DNA of 38,159 nucleotides from Chloroflexus sp. MS-G. Lineage in GTDB: Bacteria; Chloroflexota; Chloroflexia; Chloroflexales; Chloroflexaceae. The notes beneath the pieces are model-generated. The model saw only the letters and a list, made by a program, of their open reading frames with translations, was not told the DNA's origin and searched no databases. The stretch is taken from contig NZ_JPIM01000040.1 in NCBI RefSeq assembly GCF_000735195.1, positions 1 through 38,159 on the forward strand, written 5' to 3'. The translations under genes and the position numbers were made by a program. This document shows positions 17,869 through 25,569 of the stretch, one piece after another. Within the stretch, counting starts at the first letter, position 1. Every line of letters begins with the position of its first letter.

Positions 17869-19340
17869 TTTGTCGCCTCCGTGTGCAGGGCTGCAACATA
17901 ACGCTCAAGGGTGCTGCGGTCGCTGACAGTCAGGCGTCGGTCTCCATCAACAGCACTGATTGTAAGCGGCTTTGCTTTGTACTGAGGCGTCTCGATCACC
18001 GCTTCGACGCCTTTCAACCGTCCACGACCAATACCGATCTCGCCACCTAGAGGCAAATCGCCAGTCCACAGGTCTTTGAGTAGCAGCAGCAACAGTCCGA
18101 TCTCAGCATCCTGGGGGTTACGGAGCGTCAGGTCGATGGCGACAAGGGTATCGTTCTTGCCGAAGACCGGTTGTTCGTTGAACAGTCCCGTTCCGTGGAC
18201 GCTGCCGGTGAATCGGTCAATGCGAATGCGGTTCTGCACCAGGTTCACAGGATTCTCGATCACCGTCTCGCTGACAATGAGTCGACTGGATCGGGCTTTC
18301 TGTTTATCACCGCTGGTGATCCTGGCAGGACCGAACATATTGTCGATCATGGTCGTCGCCTGCGCAGCGTTGCCGATGGTGCGCAGAATACGCTCGGCAC
18401 GATGACGCAGCGCACCTGCCAGGCTTGTACCGGAGAGAACAGGCTTTCGCGCTCCGCCCGGTCGGGCGCTGTGCAGATGAACTGTATCCGGTCCGCGATC
18501 CTGCTCACCGAAACCCGCCCGGATAAGGAGCGACCCGTCAATGATGAAGTGCGCATGAATGCGACAGAGGTTGCGCCTGTCTTCGACCCGCTCCAGGCTC
18601 ACACCGAGCAGGTCGGCAATGTGTTGACCGGATCGTTGATCACCTGGAGCAAATTTCCAGTCGGGGTGATCTTCAGCAAGCCAGGCAAGCAGATCGGTTG
18701 GCTTCGTGAAATCGTAACGGGTGACGCGCCAGCGCTCGACCCTGCACACGCCAAAGCCGCGTCGCTTGCGCAAACCGATGGCGACCTCGCCCGCTTCGAG
18801 TCCATGAAGGGCGAGAGCGAGCATCTGTTTCATCTGCTGCTGATCGTTACCGCGACTGAGCAGCAATTCCATGCGGAGCGGGAAGGTTGTGCCCGCTTCG
18901 AGGAGTTGAAGGTCATACTTGTAGCCACGCAGAATACCGTTATCAACGTCGATTTTCGCAGTGCGTGTTATTGGATCGATGCGCACGCCATCACGTAGTT
19001 CAATCCCCGGCATCTCACCCAGGGCATCGTCGATGATCAACGCACTCTGATTGCCTTCGTCGTCGCCCTTCTCTCCTCCGAAAAGCGCTTCAATCAATGC
19101 ATCCGGTGCCCGTTTCTCGAAGCCGTGACGACGCTCACGCAGGTAGTTGCGCAGCGCGCCGGCCAGCGACGTGCCCGGCAGCAACGCCCTGCCGGTGGCT
19201 TCGTCCAGCAACAGCGGCATGTCCACGATGCCGTCGGTGTCACCGTTGCCCAGGTGCGTGGGGGTTTGCAACACCAGATCACCCTCGATCACCCAGCGTT
19301 TGCTGAGCTGTCGAGATTTTGCCAGAGGATGCGCGCTCAT
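17865..19340 (-). CDS. Tandem Cas7 (Csm3-like) RAMP fusion of the III-D effector
   Basis: 491 residues containing two RAMP units. Unit 1 (about 15-235) has the Csm3-like pattern HLGNGDTDGIVDMPLLLD followed by LPGTSLAGALRNY, with Asp40 at the place of the Csm3 target-RNA-cleaving Asp, and the Gly-rich loop GLRKRRGFGVCRVE. Unit 2 (about 260-460) repeats this as FGEQDRGPDTVHLHS then LSGTSLAGALRHRAERIL, with loop GGEIGIGRGRLKG; the Asp in GPDTV occupies the same place. The protein should therefore form two adjacent backbone segments on the crRNA and cleave target RNA at two points about 6 nt apart, as in other type III complexes. Its start overlaps the Csx10 stop (ATGA) and its end overlaps the Csx19 start. 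Confidence 0.82.
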   Translation of the reverse strand: MSAHPLAKSRQLSKRWVIEGDLVLQTPTHLGNGDTDGIVDMPLLLDEATGRALLPGTSLAGALRNYLRERRHGFEKRAPDALIEALFGGEKGDDEGNQSALIIDDALGEMPGIELRDGVRIDPITRTAKIDVDNGILRGYKYDLQLLEAGTTFPLRMELLLSRGNDQQQMKQMLALALHGLEAGEVAIGLRKRRGFGVCRVERWRVTRYDFTKPTDLLAWLAEDHPDWKFAPGDQRSGQHIADLLGVSLERVEDRRNLCRIHAHFIIDGSLLIRAGFGEQDRGPDTVHLHSARPGGARKPVLSGTSLAGALRHRAERILRTIGNAAQATTMIDNMFGPARITSGDKQKARSSRLIVSETVIENPVNLVQNRIRIDRFTGSVHGTGLFNEQPVFGKNDTLVAIDLTLRNPQDAEIGLLLLLLKDLWTGDLPLGGEIGIGRGRLKGVEAVIETPQYKAKPLTISAVDGDRRLTVSDRSTLERYVAALHTEATK

Positions 19341-20959
19341 CGACTGCCTCCATCTTCTGTGCGTCGCTCTTTTGCCAGTCTTGCGAGTACGCCATCGATC
19401 AGGCGGATCGTGTACTCGCGCGCCAGTGATTCGTTGCCCTGGGTGCTGACCTGGACATTGTCGCCGATGCGTTTGGAGACATTCTGCGCGCCGAGTTTGT
19501 TCCAGACTGTTTCAGGTTGGCTCAGGCGCTCTTCCAGCCAGCGGGAGAGACGTTCCGATCCGAGACGAGTCCGGTCGAATTGGTCTCTGACTGAGCGACG
19601 TGTTTTGATATTTTCCTCTACATATTTCTGTAAGCGTGCAAGGTCGCCGTGCGGCAGCGCTTCACGTGCAATGATGCGCAGCCGCGAGATTTGCGCATTA
19701 GAGATGGGCGGTCTCTTGGAAATCTGAAGTTCGTTGATTGCCTTACGGAGTTTGCCGTCCAATTCTCGCCGCAACATTCGCATAGCCATCCGCTGCGCCG
19801 TGTCATACGCCACCCCATTGAGTTTCGGCGTCGGTTGAGCAATCGGACTCGATTCCGGCGGAGTCACTCTGGTCAGCCTTGCCTCAGATTGCCAGTTGAA
19901 TGCGAGTCGACCAAAACCCTCGCTCCTTCGCTCGCCGATGCCGCGCCATTCGGCGCTGAAAATGGCTTCGAGCGGGATCGCTGCTCTGGCGCGGAAGACG
20001 AAGGTGCTGCCACTCGCAATTACCTGTGCCTGCGATAGTGGCAAACCCCACGCCCGATTGAAACCACCCACTTCTTCCAGTCGCCAGACGCCGCGCTGTT
20101 CTTCCTCCCCGGCAGCCGTCTGAACGCGCTCGATTTCGACACCAAGCAGTTGTTGCAGCGCTGGTTGCAGATTCCAGGTATATTGACCGGTGTTCGGATC
20201 GCGCACCGCTGTATCGCTCAGCAGCGTGACAACGAATGTCTCGCCGTCGTCAATGGGCGCGATCCGATTGGGGGTCTCGCGCCATACATCCTGCGGCGCC
20301 TCCACCTCGACGGCAACCCGTCCGTAGCCGCTGTTGCTCGAGCCGCCGAGACGATAGATGTGCTGAAGCAGTGAAGACACCAGCTCAACATCAGCATCCT
20401 CATCTACCAGGACCCAACCGGCAAATGTTTGACCTTCTTCCAGCGCATCGTACTGGAAGACAGCGCCGCTCTCTTCGGTTGCGCGCCCTTTTACGCGATC
20501 GCGCTGGGTATGCACATTGATGCGACGCTCCGGAGCGATGAAGAAGATATGGTTGTCCTCCATCCAACAGAAGGGTTGCGACTCTTTTGCAGCGGCGACA
20601 AACTGCACCTTCTCATCATCCACTTCATAGATCGTCTCAAGGGCGAAGTCATAGATCGACGTCTCTTCACCTTTGACATGGAACAGTGAACGCGGTGTTG
20701 GCAATGTTCTAACGCCCCTGGCATCGACCGGATAGGCGTTGAGGTAGCGGGTGCGTCCATCGAAGAAGAGGCGTCGGACTTCGTCTGCGCCTGCATCCAG
20801 GGCAGCGATGTCCCTTTCCCGCATATACGCGGCTACTGCTGCACCGCGTACCAGACTGCCGGGCACATACGGATAGGAGACGCCACTGTTAGGATCGCCC
20901 GCAATGCGTGTCGCCAGCAGCGGCTCCAGCAATGTCACACGATAGGGTATGATGTTCAT
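19337..20959 (-). CDS. csx10: Csx10-like RAMP (Cas5-group) of subtype III-D
   Basis: 540 residues. The start at 20959 (MNIIPYRVTLLEPLL) is chosen because it overlaps the upstream stop as ATGA, the same arrangement as elsewhere in this operon. A 41-codon upstream extension lies inside the previous gene and is not RAMP-like. Residues 1-50 contain SYPYVPGSLVRGAAVAAYM, the family pattern near the N-terminus, and NSGYGRVAVEVE and GFGRLAFNWQSEAR are Gly-rich loops of two RAMP halves. The C-terminal 120 residues are helical and basic. Csx10 is the signature III-D protein and is expected to bind the 5' handle of the crRNA. Confidence 0.8.
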   Translation of the reverse strand: MNIIPYRVTLLEPLLATRIAGDPNSGVSYPYVPGSLVRGAAVAAYMRERDIAALDAGADEVRRLFFDGRTRYLNAYPVDARGVRTLPTPRSLFHVKGEETSIYDFALETIYEVDDEKVQFVAAAKESQPFCWMEDNHIFFIAPERRINVHTQRDRVKGRATEESGAVFQYDALEEGQTFAGWVLVDEDADVELVSSLLQHIYRLGGSSNSGYGRVAVEVEAPQDVWRETPNRIAPIDDGETFVVTLLSDTAVRDPNTGQYTWNLQPALQQLLGVEIERVQTAAGEEEQRGVWRLEEVGGFNRAWGLPLSQAQVIASGSTFVFRARAAIPLEAIFSAEWRGIGERRSEGFGRLAFNWQSEARLTRVTPPESSPIAQPTPKLNGVAYDTAQRMAMRMLRRELDGKLRKAINELQISKRPPISNAQISRLRIIAREALPHGDLARLQKYVEENIKTRRSVRDQFDRTRLGSERLSRWLEERLSQPETVWNKLGAQNVSKRIGDNVQVSTQGNESLAREYTIRLIDGVLARLAKERRTEDGGSR

Positions 20960-21618
20960 CGCGCCACCTCTCCCGCAAACGCACGAAAGTAGCGTTCGGT
21001 GATATCTATGCCGTTGCCATCCAGCAAACGCGCCCGGAGTCGACCGCGTCCCCGGTTGCGACCGATGCCAGCGCGTCTCCACGCCAGGATGCAGGCTGCC
21101 AGCAGTGCAAGTGTTTGTGGATCGGGTTCTGCGGCAAACTCCAGCGTCGCTTCGAATATCGTGCCGGGCAGAACCACGCGCAGCGAGCGCAGGCTACCCT
21201 TTTCGGGAGCGCCGTACTCATTCATCGAGGTCTGGCGGCGAATGGCAGTCAGCGACTCCAACACCTCATCAGCCGCCAACTCTCCTTTGCTCACTGCCAT
21301 CTTAATCGCCGCTCGCAGTGATTCAGGCAGACGAGCGTCGCCGACGCGCAACATTCCAGTATCCTCAATCGTGCTTCCCGGTCGACCGAACATGCGATAA
21401 GCCGTCTGACGCCACTGGTCCGCTCGCTGTTGCAACTCAAGGGCGTACAGGATGTTGGCGCATTCCTCCGCCAGCAAGCCTTTCAATGTACGTCCGCGCA
21501 GGAACGGCAGCCCATCGGCATCATGCTCCACCTCTTCGTCCACCAGACCGGCCACCCCATCGCCGCGCCCGAACGTGGCAGCGGAGCGCAGATCGAATTG
21601 CAGTTTATAGGCCGTCAT
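20956..21618 (-). CDS. Cas7-like RAMP protein (Csm3-like)
   Basis: 220 residues, a single RAMP domain. FGRGDGVAGLVDEEVEHD followed by LPFLRGRTLKGLL mirrors the Csm3 pattern, with Asp27 in the position of the RNA-cleaving Asp. The Gly/Arg-rich loop GIGRNRGRGRLRARLL near 185-200 would bind crRNA. The start lies two bases after the Cas10 stop, with a GGAGG ribosome site inside the cas10 3' end, and the stop overlaps the csx10 start. With the double Cas7 downstream, this gives the complex at least three potential target-RNA cleavage sites. The length is like a standard Csm3 (about 215-220). Confidence 0.8.
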   Translation of the reverse strand: MTAYKLQFDLRSAATFGRGDGVAGLVDEEVEHDADGLPFLRGRTLKGLLAEECANILYALELQQRADQWRQTAYRMFGRPGSTIEDTGMLRVGDARLPESLRAAIKMAVSKGELAADEVLESLTAIRRQTSMNEYGAPEKGSLRSLRVVLPGTIFEATLEFAAEPDPQTLALLAACILAWRRAGIGRNRGRGRLRARLLDGNGIDITERYFRAFAGEVAR

Positions 21619-21620
21619 GT

Positions 21621-23213
21621 TCAGCCTCCTGGGATGAATGCTTGAACTCTCTTCTCCAGATCGGTGAAGAAATCCATCATCTCAATTGCGTCAAAGTAGA
21701 CACAACGGTCTCCTGCCCAACCGGTTGTTTCGTAACCTGAAACATTGATAGCCGGCGCCCTGGGCAATTGTCTGAGTTGATAGGTGCGGAGAAATTCCCG
21801 AACCGCAGCCGGACCATCACGCAGCGCCTCACGCAGGGCTTTGACCTTGTTGCGACGATCAAACCACTCGCCATCTTCGTCAATAAACCGGTCTAGCAGC
21901 GTGTAGAAGGTGGGCCAGTTTCGCCAGGTGTGCGTGGATGCGCGCAGCAGCACCGGACGCATATGGAGCTCTCCTTGCCGGACGGTATATTCGCGGTAGC
22001 GGATCGCTTCCAGCGATCCGGTGATGCCGCTCATAGCGATGTGCCAGTCCAGCGCCGAGCCATCTATCTTTTCCTCTTTGAGCATCTGCTTAGCGGAGCG
22101 GCAAAGCTCCTCGCTTAACCGATAGGCACGGGCAAAGGGATAGTGCGTCTTGACCAGAGCAACGCCAGCGCACGCATACGCAGGTTTGCCCTCAAACGCC
22201 GGTTCATTTTTCGTTGCCTCCTCAAATGCTTCCAGGTAGCGTACTGCGAGCGATAGCCCGTAGCTGCCGTGACAGACGAACGTCACATCATCACCGCCGA
22301 ACACAATGGGGCGCAACGGAAATTTCTGGCGATGACGATTGGCGAGTTCAGCATCAGCAATGAAGGCGCCAGCCATCAGATCGACGACACTGCTCAGAGC
22401 CTGAGTAGCAGCACGCTCCAGACTCTGCGAGAACGTGCGGATCGCTTCAATGTACTCCCGATTCCGCTGTGGAGTATCATAACGGCGTGCAATGGCGTCC
22501 ACGCGCCTGCCGATGCCGTTGCCATCGGCATGAACGACGGCAATATAGCTGTCCTCGCCCTTGACTCTTCCTAAATCGTCAAAATCGCGCGGAATGTCCC
22601 AATTCCCCCGTTCTATCTGCGGTAATTTGGCTTTCAAACGAGCTGTGCTCTGATCTTGAACCTTTGTTTTCGCCCTGATTTCCAGCGATACTGGTTTCTT
22701 TTCAACAATCCCAGAGGCGACCAATCCGGTCGAAGCGCATGGCACGGTCACGCCCAGCCCCAGCAACGGCATCGGGGGCATGCGGTTCTGCTTTTTGCGC
22801 GCCAGATCAACGCCCAACGTTGTGCTGACGACCTGTGACAGGGCTTCTCTTTCCCAATCGAAACGACGGTGCGCAACAACCACTTCCAGTCCGGGCGCCT
22901 CTTTCAATACTCGTCGTGTCAATCTGCCAGTAAATGCACGCGCCAGGTCGATGGTCTTGAACAGGATCACCGTATTGCCACCGCCAGCGTAGATGACCTC
23001 GGCGTCCAGGGTGTCAATGGTACGGCGGTTGTCGAACTCGCCCGTTGTCATATTCACCACATTGTGAGCAGCGGGGAGCGCTTCGTACACCCATTGGCGC
23101 GTTGCCATCTCCACCAGTTCAGAGCCGCCGATATTCTCCTGCAATCTGTTGCTGCCAAAGATATACCCCTGAATCTGGGTTGTATCGATGGCGGTCAGAA
23201 CATATTCGGTCAT
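21621..23213 (-). CDS. cas10: Cas10, HD-less, with intact GGDD cyclase motif
   Basis: 530 residues from MTEYVLTAIDTTQIQGYIFG. The start at 23213 overlaps the upstream stop as ATGA; an in-frame Met 11 codons earlier lies within the neighbouring gene. The first palm domain begins at once (IQGYIF, AGGGN at 76-80), so the N-terminal HD DNase domain of larger Cas10 proteins is absent. The second palm has HADGNGIG (Asp230, metal-binding) and GGDD at 306-309, so synthesis of cyclic oligoadenylate on target RNA binding should be intact. The usual four-Cys zinc knuckle between the palms is reduced to VPCASTGL. The C-terminal 140 residues are helical (domain 4-like). Role: scaffold and signal generator of the type III-D complex, without ssDNA cutting. 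Confidence 0.87.
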   Translation of the reverse strand: MTEYVLTAIDTTQIQGYIFGSNRLQENIGGSELVEMATRQWVYEALPAAHNVVNMTTGEFDNRRTIDTLDAEVIYAGGGNTVILFKTIDLARAFTGRLTRRVLKEAPGLEVVVAHRRFDWEREALSQVVSTTLGVDLARKKQNRMPPMPLLGLGVTVPCASTGLVASGIVEKKPVSLEIRAKTKVQDQSTARLKAKLPQIERGNWDIPRDFDDLGRVKGEDSYIAVVHADGNGIGRRVDAIARRYDTPQRNREYIEAIRTFSQSLERAATQALSSVVDLMAGAFIADAELANRHRQKFPLRPIVFGGDDVTFVCHGSYGLSLAVRYLEAFEEATKNEPAFEGKPAYACAGVALVKTHYPFARAYRLSEELCRSAKQMLKEEKIDGSALDWHIAMSGITGSLEAIRYREYTVRQGELHMRPVLLRASTHTWRNWPTFYTLLDRFIDEDGEWFDRRNKVKALREALRDGPAAVREFLRTYQLRQLPRAPAINVSGYETTGWAGDRCVYFDAIEMMDFFTDLEKRVQAFIPGG

Positions 23214-24481
23214 ACGTGCCTTCCTTCTCCGGTGCTGATAAACCACTCGGCCATACGGTCGATCATATCTGGCATATCCCGACGCCCGAACACGCGCACT
23301 TTGCCTTCAGCATCCCACGAGCGTACTACCTGGCGTTGCAGATTTTCCGGTTTGTCTGCCATGCAGATCAAGCCCACACATGCCTCATCACCAGCCATAT
23401 TACGGACGCGAATGTACGCTTCAAACAGTTTCAGTTTGCACATACCGGGATCGGCGTCGGTTGTGCACGAAATGGCATACAACCGATACCCCTGCATCAC
23501 CCCGATGTCGATGTCGTACTCCGGGCTATCCGGTTCACTCTTCGGGCGGATACCCATGCCGATATCGTGGATCCGGCTTTCAGGGCGCTGGTCTTTCACC
23601 CGGCTTGTGACGTGGAAGACGTAATGCTCCAGCCACTTACCGTCCAGCCATTCACACAGGTGCTTGATTTTTCTAAAGCCAGATCGTTGAGCCGCTTCCT
23701 TCAGTCGTAGAACCCCATCACGCGCATCGAACACAATTTGCATCTGTTTAGCGACGGTCTGCAGGGACGGATCTGTCGGCAACGGAATGGATACCCGCTG
23801 AAGAAGAGTTTCCTTATCCCACTCATAAGCTTTCTCGGTGCGAGTCTTTTCGCGCAGAATCTCATCGCACCATCTTCGCCACTGCTCGATTACATCAGGG
23901 CTTTGATGCGCGCTAGCGAGAACGGTCGCCAGCTCAGGAAGCTGCGGCTCTACGGCGATCGGTGCTTGCAGGTCGAATGCATGCAGTTTGACAATATCCT
24001 GAATGGATGGTTGAACCTCATATAGGAGCGGTTCTGTCATGAACGCCTTATCATCGCCAGGCTCGATGTACATCTTCGTTGAGCGCGCATCCAGATAACT
24101 CAAGGTCACCGGTCGTCTGGATGTCTGATGATCTCGGAGTGTTTGGGCCGCGTGCACCGCCATCATTTTGGTGCCGCCTGTATAGTTAAGCCCGACGTAA
24201 CCATCTCTGATCTGCGCCAGCGCGTGGTCGAGCTGCTGGCGAATGCTGGTGCCATCTGACTCGTCAACCGGTACATACTGTGGTTGCCGGTGGTTGTCAG
24301 TCCAGTAGCGCGCCAGACGTTTCGCCACCTCCTGGGTCTTGTTCGAGTGAACCAGATAGAGTTGACCTTGCGGCTTGAGCATCAAGGTTGCTGCTACGAA
24401 ATTTGGCAGCGGGTTTGTTCCAACCAGCAAAAACAGATGATCGCTTTTGTAACTATCTGGAATGACTGGCGGAGTCGTCAT
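23210..24481 (-). CDS. CARF-domain effector of the Card1/Can2 (DUF1887) type with altered nuclease motif
   Basis: 423 residues from MTTPPVIPDS, chosen for the AGGAG six bases upstream; an in-frame start 17 codons earlier lacks one. The N-terminal CARF domain (12-155) shows LFLLVGTNPLPNFVA and NYTGGTKMM (99-107), the cyclic-oligoadenylate pocket pattern. A helical linker follows, with a possible wHTH-like part at 240-285. The C-terminal region matches the DUF1887 nuclease fold: GKWLEHYVF (Glu285), EYDID (321-325), then YAISCTTDAD where active Card1/Can2 enzymes have an E-C/x-K core. Here the positions read S338-C339-T340, followed by CKLKLFEAYIRVR. The fold seems intact but the ExK metal site is missing, so DNase/RNase activity is uncertain. 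Confidence 0.8.
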   Translation of the reverse strand: MTTPPVIPDSYKSDHLFLLVGTNPLPNFVAATLMLKPQGQLYLVHSNKTQEVAKRLARYWTDNHRQPQYVPVDESDGTSIRQQLDHALAQIRDGYVGLNYTGGTKMMAVHAAQTLRDHQTSRRPVTLSYLDARSTKMYIEPGDDKAFMTEPLLYEVQPSIQDIVKLHAFDLQAPIAVEPQLPELATVLASAHQSPDVIEQWRRWCDEILREKTRTEKAYEWDKETLLQRVSIPLPTDPSLQTVAKQMQIVFDARDGVLRLKEAAQRSGFRKIKHLCEWLDGKWLEHYVFHVTSRVKDQRPESRIHDIGMGIRPKSEPDSPEYDIDIGVMQGYRLYAISCTTDADPGMCKLKLFEAYIRVRNMAGDEACVGLICMADKPENLQRQVVRSWDAEGKVRVFGRRDMPDMIDRMAEWFISTGEGRHV

Positions 24482-24524
24482 TGCTAACTCCTGTCGCAGA
24501 AAACGGTCTATGGTGTTCCTTTTG

Positions 24525-24547
24525 CCCCCCATCCTACCCCATCCCCC
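24525..24547 (-). promoter_or_regulatory. G-rich tract in the leader of the CARF effector-cas10 transcript
   Basis: The 137-bp gap between the CARF-HTH gene stop and the CARF effector start carries, on the minus strand, guanine runs of 5, 4, 2 and 6 bases separated by two-base spacers (24525-24547). In the mRNA this lies about 45 bases before the start codon and could form a G-quadruplex-like structure or simply be low-complexity sequence. It marks the largest gap in the minus-strand operon, so a separate promoter here is possible. Confidence 0.3.
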
Positions 24548-24618
24548 TCACCATCACCTCACCGCCGCTGATGAAAAACATTCACCATATCCTGTGATCA
24601 AGGGCGACCCGCGGTCGG

Positions 24619-25506
24619 TTATACTCGTTCAACAAAACCGGCAAAACGCTCACGCAGGAAGCGATAGTCGAGCGATGTATCTTCGGGGAGGTTCCAGGCA
24701 ACGCGGCATTCGGCCAGAATTGCAGTTTTATGGGTGTTCACGGTGTTGAGCGTAATACACAGACTCGCGGCAACTTCGTCAGGACGCATGCCTTTGGCAA
24801 AGGCGCGTAGCACGTCACGCTGGCGCGGGCTGAGCCGTTCCCAAACCTGGCGACACTGCGGTTCGTCGATGGCGGCAACACGCCGCAACTGCTCTTGTAC
24901 TGCCTGCAGCGATGTCTGTGCTAGTGCGCGTAGTGCCGGGAAGTAAGCATCCCACGGCACGATCGGCGCCTGAATTAATTGTACGCCATCAGCCGGCGTC
25001 ACGTGCATCATTGCGCCGTCTCTGACACGCTGTAACGTCTCTTCCGGCGTATACATGTGCCAGATGCGATCCTGATGGTCGCAGAGCAATGCCGCAGCCG
25101 ACATTGCCAATAGCGCCATCATGCGCCGACCGCCGCTTAGGCAAAGGTGGAGCCGCCGTCTCTCACTCTTCAGGTCGGCGATCAGGGTGCGGATGCTCTG
25201 CCAGGCGGCTTCGGCATCAGTAGCGGTACGGATGTCGGTCAGTTCGACGCCATTTACGCCGACCGGAAACCGCCGCAGTCGGCAGCGCCGACCGGCGTAG
25301 TAGTCGTCAACGAACTCTTGTTGCAGCCGTTGCCACGCTCGACGAGTACGCTCGTTGGTCAGCGCGAGGTGCACAATGTAGACTTCGTGGATTATTTCAC
25401 CACGAGCGAGCAGGGCATCCAACGCAAAAGTGACAACTTGTGGTTGGCCACCGAGGGTGGCAAGGAGAACAGAGGATGCTTCGGTTGGCAAAAAGGTGTC
25501 TGTCAT
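24619..25506 (-). CDS. CARF-LuxR fusion: candidate cyclic-oligoadenylate-responsive transcription regulator
   Basis: 295 residues. The N-terminal half (10-185) matches the Cas_NE0113/TIGR02584-type CARF family: VLLATLGGQPQVVTFALDAL, then HLCLSGGRRMMALLAMSAA (120-138) and QDRIWHMYTPEE, the usual Gly-Gly-Arg ligand loop and following strand. From about 225 to 270 lies a LuxR/GerE helix-turn-helix: RLSPRQRDVLRAFAKGM, DEVAASLCITLNTVNTHKTAI. No HEPN, PD-(D/E)xK or other nuclease motif is present. A DNA-binding regulator switched by the Cas10 product is therefore the best reading. A ring-nuclease activity of the CARF domain itself cannot be excluded. The gene heads the minus-strand operon and is divergent from the AAA-Csx3 gene, whose promoter it could control. 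Confidence 0.8.
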   Translation of the reverse strand: MTDTFLPTEASSVLLATLGGQPQVVTFALDALLARGEIIHEVYIVHLALTNERTRRAWQRLQQEFVDDYYAGRRCRLRRFPVGVNGVELTDIRTATDAEAAWQSIRTLIADLKSERRRLHLCLSGGRRMMALLAMSAAALLCDHQDRIWHMYTPEETLQRVRDGAMMHVTPADGVQLIQAPIVPWDAYFPALRALAQTSLQAVQEQLRRVAAIDEPQCRQVWERLSPRQRDVLRAFAKGMRPDEVAASLCITLNTVNTHKTAILAECRVAWNLPEDTSLDYRFLRERFAGFVERV

Positions 25507-25569
25507 AGCTTTGAAACTGCTGATTACAGCGAATATTGTAGCATTCTTTCTTCACACTTGGAGTTACCA
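25507..25569. promoter_or_regulatory. Shared divergent promoter region between CARF-LuxR and AAA-Csx3 genes
   Basis: Only 63 bp separate the two divergent start codons, so both promoters must lie here or partly within the coding regions. The plus-strand side has a GGAG ribosome site seven bases before the AAA-Csx3 start; the minus-strand start has no strong one. An AT-rich stretch (GAATATTGTAGCATTC) could hold a -10 element or operator. I found no long perfect palindrome. Confidence 0.5.

Noticed and set aside
18171..18998. A 275-codon plus-strand frame inside the double-Cas7 gene
   Set aside because: It is a shadow of the confident minus-strand gene, without initiation signals or a recognisable domain.
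23759..24909. Using absence of CTGCAG to infer PstI-like specificity of the R-M enzyme
   Set aside because: CTGCAG occurs at 23759-23764 and 24904-24909, and site presence or absence in one window is uninformative for a methylating system.
25147..25569. N-terminal extension of the AAA-Csx3 protein by 141 codons
   Set aside because: The extension is antisense to the CARF-LuxR gene, and the Walker A motif sits at the usual distance from the later start, which has a ribosome site.
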